A stretch of DNA of 64,000 nucleotides from Aegilops tauschii subsp. strangulata (GCF_002575655.3 NC_053035.3:504772601-504836600), one strand, 5' to 3'. Positions 10,704 through 21,934 are shown, numbered from the stretch's first letter. Program-made: numbers and translations. Notes: generated by a model not told the origin, from the sequence alone.

Positions 10704-13700
10704 CTAAGATGATGACGACGATGCCTCCCCGATGCTGATAGACAGGCCGAGGCGAGGAGCGGCACGGATATTCCTCAAGTTGAAGTGTGACTTCAGCGCA
10801 ACCCATGCTGACCCAAAAAACTTGTGCTTCACAACAGCACTAAGTATGCCTGAACTGCCCACACGTAGCTTGAAGCGGGTGCTCGGATCAGCATACTCGC
10901 AACCAACCATGACCACACTCGAGCCAGTTGCCAGGCAATGAATTGCTTGCGCGCCAACCATAGTTTGCGATGGAGTGGTCCGTGCCAGCAGATCATACAG
11001 ATCCCCTCCCAGGTTGGTCCTCCTCACAGCGTCTCTGAATAAGGAACAGGGCTCCAGCTTGTGATTTAACAGCATCAACACCTGAGCATGGCTATTACTG
11101 TTAACAGCAAAAACCACGTCAAATTCCAAATGTCAATCCACAACCAGATAAGTATTCAGACATGACAAAGAAGTACCACAACACAGACAGAGGGTGAACT
11201 CACCACTGGATGCCACACGAGAAAGCTTCAGTGTTGAAGGAACAACCAAGGGAATAAAAGTTAGGCACCTCATTCCCCAAATTCATCTTCATAAGACCCC
11301 CATAGTTCAACCTCCTGGATCCAAAAAGGCCCGACAGAGACACCAATGCATCACCACGAACAGGGTGCATAGAAGCAATTGCACGAAAGCCAGCTTGCCG
11401 ATAAAGAGCATCCAAATTCTGAAAAGAAAAGAGACCGGAGCAAGGTTCAATCAGGAATGGCAAGCAAGTCTTTGATATGAGGAAAGGTAAAAGACAGATA
11501 GAAACTTACAAACGAAGAGTCCCGGAATGGGTAACAGACTTTAAGGACAGGGTTCACATCACAGCCTAGCACTCCAGGGAAAGATACTATAGCGCTCACC
11601 TATAGGGTAGGAATGGACAAAAATTAACACACGATCAGTACAAATAGTATAAACGAATAAAAGAAATGAATGAAGGCTTAGTTGGCAAGACTAACATGTT
11701 TTGTTGTATCAAATTTGAAATCAAGGCTCAGTTGGGGCTGCCGAAGTCTCAGCTGGCAGCCATGCACATTGTCATCCATTGGAGATCTCTTGGCAGATGA
11801 AGTAAGAACCTGTACAAAACGACAGTAACGGATAAGTCACAGTTGAAACGACAGTAACGGATAAATCATCAAACACATGGCAGTTTCAAATGTACAGGTT
11901 AAGGGTACATACAAAACCATCACCACACTGCATTGACATCTGAAAGCTCAGGTCAGAGGCGAAATCCTTGTACATGAGGTCTCGACCCTGTCGGCAGATA
12001 TCTTCATAAATCCCAGGTGTGGTGTCTGGTAAGAACTTTTCAAAGAACCTCTCCTTCAGTTGCTCATCCTTTGGATCCAGAACTCCTGCATAAGTTATCA
12101 TAGTGAAGTGAGTCATTACAGTTTTTCTAGTTTCTGAAGGAGTCAGCCAACGAAGGAAGTTATGGTGTGGAAGTCTTCTAATCTGTCTTCCCTTTCAAGC
12201 TCTCAAGTACAGGTAGAAAATATAAATCTAAGTTTAAGTAGAAAGTACAAGCAATAGCACCTTACTGACTTTACTTTAGCTTTTCTGGAGCAGTAGAGCT
12301 TACCTAGAAGCAATAAGAATCCGCCAAGAAATTCCAAGTACTGTCGAAACTGCTCATAGACCTGGCCTGCCTCGAATGGATACTTCGACATCCGCATGAA
12401 TCTGTCAGCAAATGAACCAGTACTGCTAGGCGGAACTTCCCTCAAAGTGACAGAAATTTCCGTAAGCAACTGGATAATCTTTTCTGCATTCTCTGAAGAT
12501 GTCTTCTCAGCACGCGCTCCCATAGACACCGCCTCTTTAACATGACCAGACATTGCTTCAAACTGCTGCAGAAGGTGCTCCATATCCTTGGAGTGAGCAC
12601 CGATGCACTTCTCAATCGCAAGGGCATTCTCAGCACTGGAGACTTTTATGGAAGAGTTAATTTCTTTTAGGTACAGCTCCAGAAGATTTTTGAATTCAAG
12701 GAAATCATCCCTATAAATTGAGATGCAATTGAGTCAGCATTAAAATTGAGTCATGATCAACGGAAGGTGGGCATTAACTGTATACATCTAGATGAAAACA
12801 ACAATACAAAAACTCAATAGTGCACTACACTTGTTAATATGATGGCACATGTCTTGGATTAGTTCGTATAACAATTAAGGTGAACATAAACTCAAACAAA
12901 CTGGAGGTAAACAAAGATATAGGGTGACCAGCAATGACTAAAAATGAATTGCCATCAGAACTTCAAAATTACAAAGGAACCAACATTAAAGTTGGTAGTG
13001 CACAATTTTACAAACAAAGGAGTAAATACAGACAGAGTTGACATTGGACACAGTTTAATTACAACAGCACGTAGACCATAAGTTGAAAAACCATTGTTAA
13101 CAATATTCACATAAAAGCTTCATCAGATTCTACAAGACTAGGTATTTTTTTATACAAATATGACAGCAATGACTTTAATAAGCAAGGACCATAAGTAGCT
13201 AATAGAACATGAAATGGGAATATATATATGATATTAAAAATGAGAATGTCAGAACGGTAGGTCTCTACAGGGATTACTCATTCAAGACTTTAGATACCAA
13301 ATATAGTACATATAGTGAATAATTCAAAAAAAATGGAGCCTGGTTGATTTAAAAAAACAGAATATGCAATACAATTTCTAACACAACATGCCAACAAAGG
13401 TTAGAGTAGCTAAGCAGCTGGCAACTATACAATAAAATTCCAATAAATGTACAAGAACACAAAAAATTAACCAAGCTTGCATAAGGCCAAAACATGATTG
13501 CACATCAACAATTGGACAGGTCAAAGCTTAGGTAACAACTGTTCAACTACAGAACCAGTAGCAAATGCATGGTAACAAGAAAAGACAGGAGAGTGAATCT
13601 TAGCAAGTGTTCATCATCCAACTGAACATATAATCGAGATATCACTACAACAGCAAGCACGAGCAAAATAGAATTAAAAAGACAGGAGAGTGAATCTTAG

Positions 13701-15020
13701 CAAGTGTTCATCAACCAACTGAACATATGGTCAGGATATCACTACAACAGCAAGCACGAGCAAAAAAGAATTAACTCAGCTCATACAAAAATTAAATGAA
13801 GGAAACAAACCATACAGACCTGCTTTCATACCAGGACCAGAAATCAAATGAGTCTACCATAAAACATACAGCAATAAAAAACTATGTTTGGTATTCAGTA
13901 GCATTCTCTCCACGGATAAGATACTCATTCAGGATCTAGTTTATAAAGCAACAGCTCACGGCAATATAATTTTACCTCGAGATGTTGGTGCTGTCCTTGT
14001 CCCCAGCTTTGAAGTAGTTAAATATGTGCTGTCCCATCCTGCTCATTTGCAGGGGCAGGGGGGTAAATCAAAAAACGCAATTGAGAGTAAGATCTAAAGG
14101 TGGTGAGCAGCACAGCAACATGCAGAAACTTACTGCCTTCCTTGGCGCGCTTTGGCTGCCAACCCTCGTGCGATCCTCGCGAGGAAAGAGTTCAACGGCG
14201 CGTTTCCTGGAAGAACACCCTCATCCGCGCGATACCTTCAAACAAAACGGTACAGAGAAGAATCAGAATTCATGTCACATGATGCAGCAATCAGTCAAAT
14301 AACATCAGCAGTTCATATACAGTGATCCAACTACCTAACCAATCAAGGAAATCTACTGCCACACAAGAGAACCATACGGTCTGTTCTGCAACCGTCATCA
14401 TATTTCATCAGAACGCACAAATACAACGCCATACATGTTGTGATGATAGACCAGTCAAAGGGAAACATCATGTTAGCCACGCGTCGTGACATGGGGCACA
14501 TACACACTACAGCATGCACATCAAAATGGTGCCCTTTTTTTCCAATCTGATTTTGTCAAAATGCAAGCACCTGGTGCAAACAAATAGGTAGTGCCACTCT
14601 ACCACAACACAGGGGAATCGCATCACACGCGTCAACAAAGTTTTGCCTAATTAAACCACAAAATCGACCACAACACAGGGGAATCGCATCACACGCGTCA
14701 CCAAACCGTTCCAGATCGAAGCTACACAGCACCACGCGGATCAAACCGTCCCAGAGGAAGAATCTGGACGTGTCCAGAAGATAGATGAGGAAATGAGATG
14801 GTCACCTGTCCCAATCCTCACGATCCGCGAAGGTCTCCTCCTGGTAGCCACGGGGGTCTGCCTGTCCTCCCTGGTCCGCCGGCTCTCCCTGATCCGGCTG
14901 GTCTCCCTCATCTCCATGGCCTCCCCTGAAAAAACGACGAGGGTGGTGAGGGGGATCGAGGAGAAGAGAGGTCGGAGAAGGGGGAGGTCAGATCGGGAGA
15001 CGTTACCTCCTGCTGGCCAT
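10704..15020 (-). CDS. VDAC/eukaryotic porin-like beta-barrel protein with long N-terminal extension (10 exons, 563 aa)
   Basis: Coding exons on the minus strand: 15020-15007, 14925-14806, 14235-14134, 14038-13976, 12710-12304, 12085-11913, 11809-11696, 11599-11510, 11418-11204 and 11097-10704 (stop tag). Every intron is GT-AG, all phases join, and the total is 1692 nt. Start: ATGG at 15020, followed by an 11-codon-scale first exon. Residues 1-45 are Gly/Asp/Gln-rich and look disordered. Residues 46-100 are basic to mixed. Residues 101-235 are helical, ending in the hydrophobic FLGGFLLLL. From about 257 the sequence resembles VDAC: GRDLMYKDF at 269-277 matches the VDAC N-terminal segment, and GCEYADPSTRFKLRV at 498-512 plus a GLSISIG end match its last strands. 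VDACs are about 280 aa barrels of the mitochondrial (sometimes plastid) outer membrane passing metabolites, so this protein is twice the usual length. The function and membrane are inferred; the family name of the extension is unknown to me. A Tom40-like relative is an alternative. Confidence 0.8.
13584..13777. repeat. 97-bp tandem duplication inside intron 4
   Basis: Units 13584-13680 and 13681-13777 both begin gacaggagagtgaatcttag and differ at only a handful of positions. They lie in the 1265-bp intron between coding exons 4 and 5 of the porin-fold gene. The rest of that intron is AT-rich and has no recognised element. Confidence 0.9.
14600..14700. repeat. Short direct duplication in intron 2
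   Basis: A 33-bp segment beginning ccacaacacaggggaatcgc occurs at about 14600 and again about 68 bp later. The two copies are nearly identical. It lies in the 570-bp intron 2 of the porin-fold gene. Confidence 0.85.
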
Positions 15021-15189
15021 CGGAGTCCGGCCGGCGGTGTCGCGGCGGCGGCGGTTGGAGGTGCGGCGGTGGAGGAGGCGGAGCTAGGGTTCTGGATGGG
15101 GATGGGGATGGGGATGGGGGAGGGGTCGGGGAGAGGAAGTAGGGAAATGAGTCGGGTCGGGTGGGCGGCGCCGTGGGACTGGGTAGTCG

Positions 15190-15400
15190 TGCCGGGCCTT
15201 GGTCGGTGGGCGACGCCTGGGCCCTGGTCGGTGGGCGAAATGGTGCTGGGCCTTGGTCGGTGGGCGAAATGGTGCTGGGCCTTGGTCGGCGGGCGAAATG
15301 GTGCTGGGCCTTGGTCGTCCGGCGACGCCTGGGCCTTCGGCGGGCGAAATTGTGCTTGGCCTTGGTCGGCGGGCGAAATGGTGCTGGGCCATGGCCAGTT
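15190..15400. repeat. GC-rich 29-bp tandem repeat upstream of the porin-fold gene
   Basis: About seven imperfect units of gtgctgggccttggtcggtgg plus gcgaaatg lie 170-380 bp upstream of the start codon, with variants containing gacgcctgggcc. They create long but meaningless open frames on both strands. Because the gene has no TATA box in the nearby sequence, the block could be part of a GC-rich promoter, but nothing here proves regulation. Confidence 0.8.
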
Positions 15401-16780
15401 TCCTTCCTCTTGGAAAGAAAGAAAGAAAGAGGAAACTGAGTTCGTCTCCGCTGCAGGGGAAAAAAATCGTCAGTCAGGCAAGAAATTTGCAACAAGATAG
15501 AATTAAAAAAACAAATCTAAAGTAACGCATCTATGATAGCAATGATCTTATCATACCATGGCTAGGGAGACCTTGGCGGATCCTGACGGGCATGGTGAGT
15601 AGCACACCATGGACGGACTTTGCCCCAAAAACTTGCAGATCCAAGGGCGACTTTTGCTCCGAAAGAAAAAAAAATTGTAGATCCAAGGAGGAGGTGGCCG
15701 GATCTGCAAAATCCATCCATGGGTCAGTAGCAATGGATTTTAGCATACAAACAACTCATGTAGCTACGTAGTTGAGAAAGATCTCTTTGACCTACCTACC
15801 GTGTCATGGTGGCCGTCCATCCATCCATGAATCCTCCTTTTGCCTTCTTGTCTTGAAGAGAAGAGAGGCCTCCATCCATCCATGAACCATCCTTTTGCCT
15901 TCTTGTGATGAAGAAGGGCAAAGGCAAGGAGAGGCCTCCATCCATCCGTTGCCTGTGTTTCAAGCAAGGAGAGAAGAAGAAGAAGAAGAAGAAGAAGAAG
16001 AAGAAGATTGGGGCGGCTAGGGTTGGGTTGGGTTGGGTTGGGAGAGAGGCAGGGAGGGAGGGAGGGGAAAGAGGCGAGGCAACCCAAGAGAGTTATATAT
16101 GGCAGCTGCGATGCGATAATTCAGCTCGGCCTCCCCCGGCTGAAGCTGAATCAGTAGCAGCCCTCACTCCCACTCCCTGGCCCACGCGCCAGCGACACAA
16201 GGACCGTGTCAGTCAGATGGGCTGTCCACGTCGAGGGGCCCACACGGTTTCCTGGTTGCGATTTTTCTGGGGAAAAAAAAAGGAAGGAAATCTTCTTCTT
16301 TTTAGTAAGATAAGAAGAAGGGAAATTAAAACAATTTACCCGTGATTAACTGCGACCGAAAAGAAAATCTTTTCTGTTGGTATTACGCGAGTAATTAACG
16401 CGTCGGTGCAATTTCCTGGTCCGGTATTAACCAATCATTTTCCTCCCTGATCCGGTAAAAAATTCTCATCTCCGCCATGAATCCTATCCTGGGACGTTTC
16501 CCTATTCGGGGCAAGCCCACCGGCGGTGAGGTGCAAAGCCGTGACGCTCCACCTCTGCCGCCCAAAGTTGTGACGCTGCATGCATCTGCATCCCCACCGT
16601 GAGTGGTGTTATTTTCACTAAAGATAGTCATAGTGGGAGTAAGGGCATTTTTCTTCCTTCTTTTTTTGATTTGAGGGTGGGAGCACCAGACCGTTGACAT
16701 TGATGCGGTAACCGGACGTCTAAAGTTATTGTTTATATATATGTCCATCAGTAAAAAAACAATTTAAAATTTAAATAAAG
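15401..16780. other. Upstream region with microsatellites, no gene recognised
   Basis: It contains an (aag)n run at about 15972-16008, a (gggtt)n run at about 16015-16041, repeats of ccatccatccatg at 15818-15890, and a purine-rich tract. The overlapping open frames on both strands reflect base composition rather than genes. The region separates the porin-fold gene start from the NAM-associated fossil. Confidence 0.5.
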
Positions 16781-16786
16781 CCCAGT

Positions 16787-17330
16787 CTATACTGCACGCC
16801 GGATCACATGCACGGTCACAACAACAAAAAAGCAAGTATGCTTACTTTTTATATGCCCGGTCACAAAAAATAATATCAGTCTGGTAGTCCATGCAAAAAA
16901 ATAGATTTCCTGTCCTGCCGGACCGACAATCCTAGCCTCCACGCTCAAGGTGTCATCATCGTCGCGTAGGCAGCCTCCTTCTCCTTCTCCTCCTTTACCT
17001 ACCACCTCCAACTCTCTTTCTGTCGTTGCAATATCTTGTACCGGATGGCTTGCATAATCATTCTTACGTTGGCATCCAAATCCTCCAAATTCAAGGCCAA
17101 TATCTTGGTGTCCTTCGCATTGGCTGCGATCTGCACCTTCTTGTTTTTTTTGTGTGTGGATGTGCACCTTCTTCTCTTCGAGCATGGCATTCTTCTTTGT
17201 CGCCTCCATCAACAATTTGAATCTCTCCGCTTTTTTCCCTCCTTGTCCTTGGTGTCGGAGCGCTTGATTTATGCCTCCTCCTTCTTCGGCATGATGTCCG
17301 CGAACCTCTCTATCATCTTGACTGCCGCAC
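16787..17330 (-). pseudogene. NAM-associated C-terminal domain fossil
   Basis: Two minus frames together show the pattern of the NAM-associated C-terminal domain. One has ERFKLLMEATKKNAMLEEKK, and a shifted frame at 16999-17190 has VQIAANAKDTKILALNLEDL followed by a hydrophobic RMIMQAIRYKILQ stretch. A frameshift near 17150 separates them, and there is no intact start. In grasses this domain is common in the accessory (Myb/SANT-like) ORF of PIF/Harbinger elements, so this is most likely a piece of such an element. No matching inverted repeats were found. Confidence 0.6.
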
Positions 17331-17523
17331 CTTCTCACTTCGCCCTCTCCTCCTCCCACTTCTTTCCCTGGAACCCTCTTCTAACCTTCTTTGGCGGTTC
17401 TGTGTTGGGTCTTTTTTTCTTAAGGAGGACATCCCCCGGCCTCTGCATCAGAATAACTCTTGCTTGGGAAGTTCATTCGTCTGCTCCCATGAAAAAAAAG
17501 GTTCATTCATCTGCTAATAAATA

Positions 17524-17626
17524 CTCCCTCCGTCCGAAAATACTTGTCATTGAAATGGATGTTTCTAGATGTATTTTAGTTCTAGACACATCCATTTTGA
17601 TGACAAATAATTCCGGACGGAGGGAG
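17524..17626. mobile_element. Stowaway MITE, 103 bp
   Basis: Near-perfect palindrome starting ctccctccgtccgaaaatac and ending with the inverse (attccggacggagggag), flanked by ta at 17522-17523 and 17627-17628. Confidence 0.92.
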
Positions 17627-17628
17627 TA

Positions 17629-18350
17629 GCAGGTCATGTAGTTGAGGTACGGGCTCAATGTGCTGTCCGTCAGACCACCTCCCAAGCCATCGAGGAAGAA
17701 ACCAGTGTTTTGAGATCAAATATGTGGTTTTCTTGCAATCTCCTACAGAGGCTCTCGTGGATAATTTGGAAGCTCACTTTTGAGAGATGGTACCATTAAT
17801 TGAAGGGATCCTACCGCGGGTCATCAATGCTATTTTCTGTTTTGGTTATACCGTGAAAGAGCAAGATGTATATATTTCTTCTCCTTTGTATCACTAAGAA
17901 ATTCTTCACATGTATTTCTTTTTCATACTTATTACTAGGTTCAAGGTGATCACAAAACTATCAGTGGCACGAACGTCGAACGGGTTGTGCATGCACATGC
18001 TTATTACTGCAGGATTATGGTTGATGGTAGATGCTCCAGATGCATAGATGGAACCCGTCCAGACAAAAGAAAAAGGACAAGAAGGTGGCACCATTTTTCA
18101 TCTGTGTGCAATTTCTAGAACTGAGAGATTTGGTTGAATCTGATCTAAGATGTGTGTGCATTGCAGTTCCACGTGCCAATGAAAGATTGCTCTTCGTAAA
18201 CAAGTACATTACATCATATGTAACTCGGGAATGGTGGCATGTCAAGAGCAGGTAAAAACTTGATGGTAGGTGCCTTCGCCTACAGAGTTAATTCCTTGTT
18301 GTAGCACTTACACCATTTAAACTTTTCCACCTTTAGGATAAATCTTGGAT
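17629..18350. other. Unassigned sequence upstream of the helicase fossil
   Basis: A plus-strand frame at 18031-18255 ends with a possible exon edge (cagGTAAAA-like at about 18249-18256), and several acceptor-like tracts occur. It may hold further decayed exons of the helicase relative at 18355-19145, but I cannot match any helicase motif here. Confidence 0.25.
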
Positions 18351-18354
18351 ATAA

Positions 18355-19145
18355 GCTTCTGTTATGTAGAAATGGCATCCTTCGAGAAAGTTATTTGGAA
18401 GTAATGCCCTCTTATCTATCATTATTCTGTCTTTATGAAATGTTTCGATTGTGTGCCAAAGTAACATGATAACATGTTCTACTTACATAGTTCCGTTTTT
18501 CATTTGTACTGTGTGGATCATACATTTGAGGCTTTAAGTTTCATCAGCTACTAAAAAATAATACTACGGTTTTTCATCAGCTACATTTGAGTATTTTGTT
18601 ATTTTGCCTTTCTGACATTTCTTAATAGTTGATGAAAATTCTTTCTTACGCACTTTGCACATTTCGAAACAAAAACGTAATTGATGTGTCTCATGTTGTA
18701 GTAGATGAAGTACATGCTCGTGTATGTTCTTTCTTTATGTGTTATAAAATGTCTTTGCTTCTCCCTATATGATAGATGAAGCATATGGTTAATCCTGATT
18801 TGCCCCTTTCAGAGCGACATCTTGCTGATTGTTTTTAGGAGTCTTGTTGACAAACCCTATAATCAACCAGGAAAGAAGCTGACAGTGATTCTCATGTTGT
18901 GTACATTCCCTTACACATTTTTTCTTATTTCTTTTCTTATTTGCAGTTTCTTGTTGCGTTGATTATTATGAGATCTGTTTATTTATTTCTTGTTGCTTTA
19001 ACTTCAAGTCAGCAACTGTTGGTTCCAGCCTATTTGCACGATACTTTGGAGACTCCCCTGTGATTAGTGTTGAAGGAAAACACACCGGGTTTCAGCTCAC
19101 TTCTTTGAAGATGTTTTATGATAAAATTGAGTACTGTCTGACTGC
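18355..19145 (+). pseudogene. DExH-box RNA helicase fragment with retained exon-intron structure
   Basis: Three blocks are readable in order on the plus strand. At 18674-18721 is VIDVSHVVVDEVHAR, containing the DExH motif II (DEVH), followed by a gtatgt donor. At 18813-18896 is SDILLIVFRSLVDKP and KKLTVILM, preceded by a ctttcag acceptor. From 19009 are SATVGSSLFARYFGD (motif III SAT) and SVEGK, ending near 19145. An upstream KLLLCRNGILRE block near 18359 fits the motif Ib region. Motif I, the helicase C-terminal domain and the rest are absent, and the donor after the second block is degraded. The order matches DHX-type ATP-dependent RNA helicases of plants, and introns are present, so it is a duplicated genomic segment rather than a retrocopy. 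Confidence 0.65.
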
Positions 19146-19149
19146 CCTG

Positions 19150-19775
19150 GCCCACACAAAAATCCCACCAGCCTCTCCCGCTCTTTCCATCGACCGCGTG
19201 CCGCGCCACATTCATGCCGGCCCAAAACATGCAGCAGACGACATTGCTGGAGGGTGGCGTAGGCGGATGTGACCACTCGGGCGCCGCTGCTTCAATGCGG
19301 ACGCCGCGTCTCGAGAAATCAACTCATGCCACTGCGCCACATTGAAGTGGGCTCCCTGTCCCTTCGTCTGGCCTGTCCGCGGCTATTTAAGCCATGCGCC
19401 GGTGACGCACAGAGCCGCACTCCCCCTCCCCGAGCACCGCCCCTCCCCCTCTCCGTCACCGTCCTCGGTGCGCGCCCGCATGAAGCGGGAGCCGGCATCC
19501 CCCACTCCGACGGTTGAAGGACGAACCGGCGTCCCTGCCGCGTAACCGTGGCATCCACATCTGAGGCCACGTGAAGAAGCTACGTCCCCCAGCGCCTCTG
19601 CCGCATCAAGGATGAGCCGACGTCACCCCCCTCCCCCCCCCCCCCCCCCCGCACATCCGGTACACGCGGATTGACAGGCCCTCGTCACCACCATGCCACC
19701 ATCGTCGCCCGATAAAGGAGGAGTTGTCGCCCGTGATCACGAAGGCGCGTGGTCACCTCCTCCACTACCTCGGAG
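19150..19775. other. GC-rich pseudogene-like segment, left part
   Basis: High-GC sequence with a 22-base c-rich run at about 19630-19650 and overlapping open frames on both strands. It continues, past the hAT element, into the segment at 20451. The frame at its right edge (VITKARGHLLHYL-like) runs to the hAT insertion. I do not recognise the protein. Confidence 0.35.
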
Positions 19776-20450
19776 TAGGGTTGTAAGAAAAGTTCGAGGC
19801 TCGTGAGCCGCTCAAGTTCGACTCGAAAAAAAATCAAACGAGTATGAGCACTTTATGTAGCTCGGTTGAGAAACAAGCTGATCTTGAGCTAGCACTCGCT
19901 CGCTTGATTTTAGCTCGATAACTCGATATCGTATAAGTATAACCTTTATGTCTATTACAAAGACTTAGGATCATTTATTGCTATATATGTTGTGTATGAT
20001 TTTTTTCTTTCTTTATTTTACCTACTAGCAAACAAGAAAATTAAACATGAAGAAAAATTAGTCTCAATATAATATGATACGTGGCCAACCATGCGTTCAA
20101 TATCTTGCAATTCTGGCCAAGTCTGAGGGCAGACTGATCTTCATTCTCTTTTTCTGCTAGCTCATCCACAATCTTTTGTTATTAATTACTAGCCTTCCAT
20201 TGAGAAAGAATAAGTCGAATTCTATAGTGATTTTTTTATGTCGTGGCTTATTTTTTTAATATTTGCCTTAAATTATTTTAAAACGCATCTTATTTAGCTC
20301 GAGATTGACTCGAGATCGTTACAAGCTGAGCACAAGCTGCTTTTCACAGCTCGACCCTGAGCTTCGCTTATTTTGAGCTCGCTCGAATTTTAGTGTGAAT
20401 TGAGCTGAATCTAGTCCAGCTCGCTCGAACTCGACTCGTTTGTAGCCCTA
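19776..20450. mobile_element. Non-autonomous hAT element, 675 bp
   Basis: The ends tagggttgtaa and ttgtagcccta are inverted, and the subterminal regions repeat gctcgagct-like motifs. The flanks cctcggag (19768-19775) and tctcggag (20451-20458) match at 7 of 8 positions, the 8-bp target duplication expected of hAT. There is no transposase frame. Removing the element from consideration, the host sequence on each side is collinear GC-rich coding-like DNA. Confidence 0.7.
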
Positions 20451-20990
20451 TCTCGGAGGAGGTGGTTACGGCGGTGCCTTTGGCTCGAGGGCCGTCGCAT
20501 CCGAGGCAGAGCGCGCGACGAGCGGCAGGGGAGGTATGACCGATGCAATGCCGGTCGCCCCTCCATGTTCGCCAAGACCGACGTGGTGCCGGAATGGGCC
20601 CGCAACGACCCATACCTCACCGTTGTGTGGGCGCTCGATCGTTCCGTCACCACTGCGAAGACGGCAGCCAGGCATCGTCGCCGCCTTGACAACGAGCTCA
20701 TGAAGATCGGCGAGGAGTGGTCGCCTAGCGGCGGCTCCGCCAACGCTGGCAGGGACAAGGCCGCCACCGTGGCCCCGCCGGCGCCACCGGCAGTGTCCAA
20801 GGTGAGCAGGGCAGTCGCCGGACAAAGCTGTCGCGACCCTCTGACGGCCTTGCGCCGCTGCAGGGACAACGACCACGATGGCATGGATGACGAGGACGGT
20901 GTGACAGGACAGGGCGGCCACGCAGTACGAGGTGGTCGTTTGATAAGGGTTTATGTTTTTTTATAGTTTTTAGTAAAACGATTGGGAAAT
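20451..20990 (+). pseudogene. Unknown reading frame interrupted by the hAT element
   Basis: An open plus frame runs 20565-20966 and includes VVPEWARNDPYLTVVWALD and DNELMKIGEEWSPSGGS, then a Pro/Ala-rich stretch and an acidic DHDGMDDEDG tail. The composition looks like real protein-coding sequence. No domain is recognisable, and the upstream part is separated by the hAT insertion and frame changes. It could belong to a DNA transposon accessory ORF, which I cannot show. Confidence 0.35.
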
Positions 20991-21243
20991 TGTACGTTTA
21001 TGTAAATTATGTCTAAACTTTAATGAAATTCGTTGTGTTTACATGAATTTCGTTCGGTAAATTTAAAAAAGGTAATTGAAATGTATGAGGACAGCGTTGG
21101 ATGCTGGCTCGCACATCAGTGTTCACGGATTGGTTTCGTTCGCGTACAGATGGCCGAACAAATTTGCGGCTCGCACGATTAGAGCAAGTATAATAGAACT
21201 GAGTCAGCGGGCTACAAGGAATAAACTAGTATATTTCTACTTA

Positions 21244-21587
21244 GAGTAAGTATAATAATGCCTAGTCAGCTGGCTACAAGCTGTTCCACCTCAGACAAAG
21301 TCCAGCTGGAGGGAAGAGAAGACAGGAGAGAGAAGGGAGCGGGCGCTCCGTGAGTCGCCGGCTGTAGCGCAAGGCTCGAGACAAATAAACTGCATGCAAG
21401 GGCTTAAACTAGCGCAGCTTCCTCCTGTCCAATCAATTGCATTTTTCTCTTTGCCATGCATGTAGACATTAATTACTATAGCTAATGCCTACAGCCAGCT
21501 TTGTTATACGAGAGTTCTTTCTTGGTGGCTACAAGTGACCTGGCATTCATATAGAGCCCGTTGCCGGCTCTTCTATTAACCATGCTC
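21244..21587. mobile_element. Tourist-like MITE (inner copy of the same family), 344 bp
   Basis: The ends gagtaagtataataatgcc and (inverted) gagcatggttaatagaag are flanked by tta at 21241-21243 and 21588-21590. It belongs to the same family as the outer element, so one family member inserted into another. Confidence 0.8.
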
Positions 21588-21729
21588 TTAGTTGGAGGAA
21601 AGAGAAGAGGAGAGAGAAGATAAGCGGGTTCTTTGTGAAGAGCAACTCTAGCACGTGCTCCTAGGCACTTTGGGAGAATGAAAGGTGGACCACATAATAA
21701 AAAAGTAATACATTCTTTTGATCTACTAT

Positions 21730-21910
21730 GGGGGTGTTTGGTTCAGGGACTTTTTAGTCTCAGAGACTAGAAAAAGTCCCTAAAAAGTCCCTAGGGACCA
21801 AACGGGAGGGACTTTTTCTACAGGGACTAGAAAAAGACTCTACTAGAGAGTCTTTTTTATTAGTCCCTGGGACTAGAAAAAGTCTTAGGACTTCTGAACC
21901 AAACACCCCC
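21730..21910. mobile_element. Fold-back MITE with gggggtgtttggttc ends
   Basis: 181 bp, almost fully self-complementary, built of repeated agggactttt and actagaaaaag blocks. The ends gggggtgtttggttc and gaaccaaacaccccc are perfect inverse copies, flanked by tat at 21727-21729 and 21911-21913. Confidence 0.85.
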
Positions 21911-21934
21911 TATTGTATATGTTGACTACTATAA

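Noticed and set aside
15190..15400. Repeat of about 29 bp resembling a CRISPR array
   Set aside because: Units are directly adjacent without unique spacers, the genome is a plant's, and no cas genes exist.
14793..15525. Long overlapping open frames on both strands (up to 235 codons)
   Set aside because: They are produced by the GC-rich exon 1-2 region and the 29-bp tandem repeat. The translated products are simple repeats, and they overlap the supported minus-strand gene model in other frames.
16081..16100. TATA-like gttatatatgg as a promoter of the porin-fold gene
   Set aside because: It is more than 1 kb from the start codon, with repeats in between. A GC-rich TATA-less start is more likely.
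16395..16748. 117-codon minus frame upstream of the porin-fold gene
   Set aside because: No domain, ends in AT-rich DNA and has no codon signal; likely chance.
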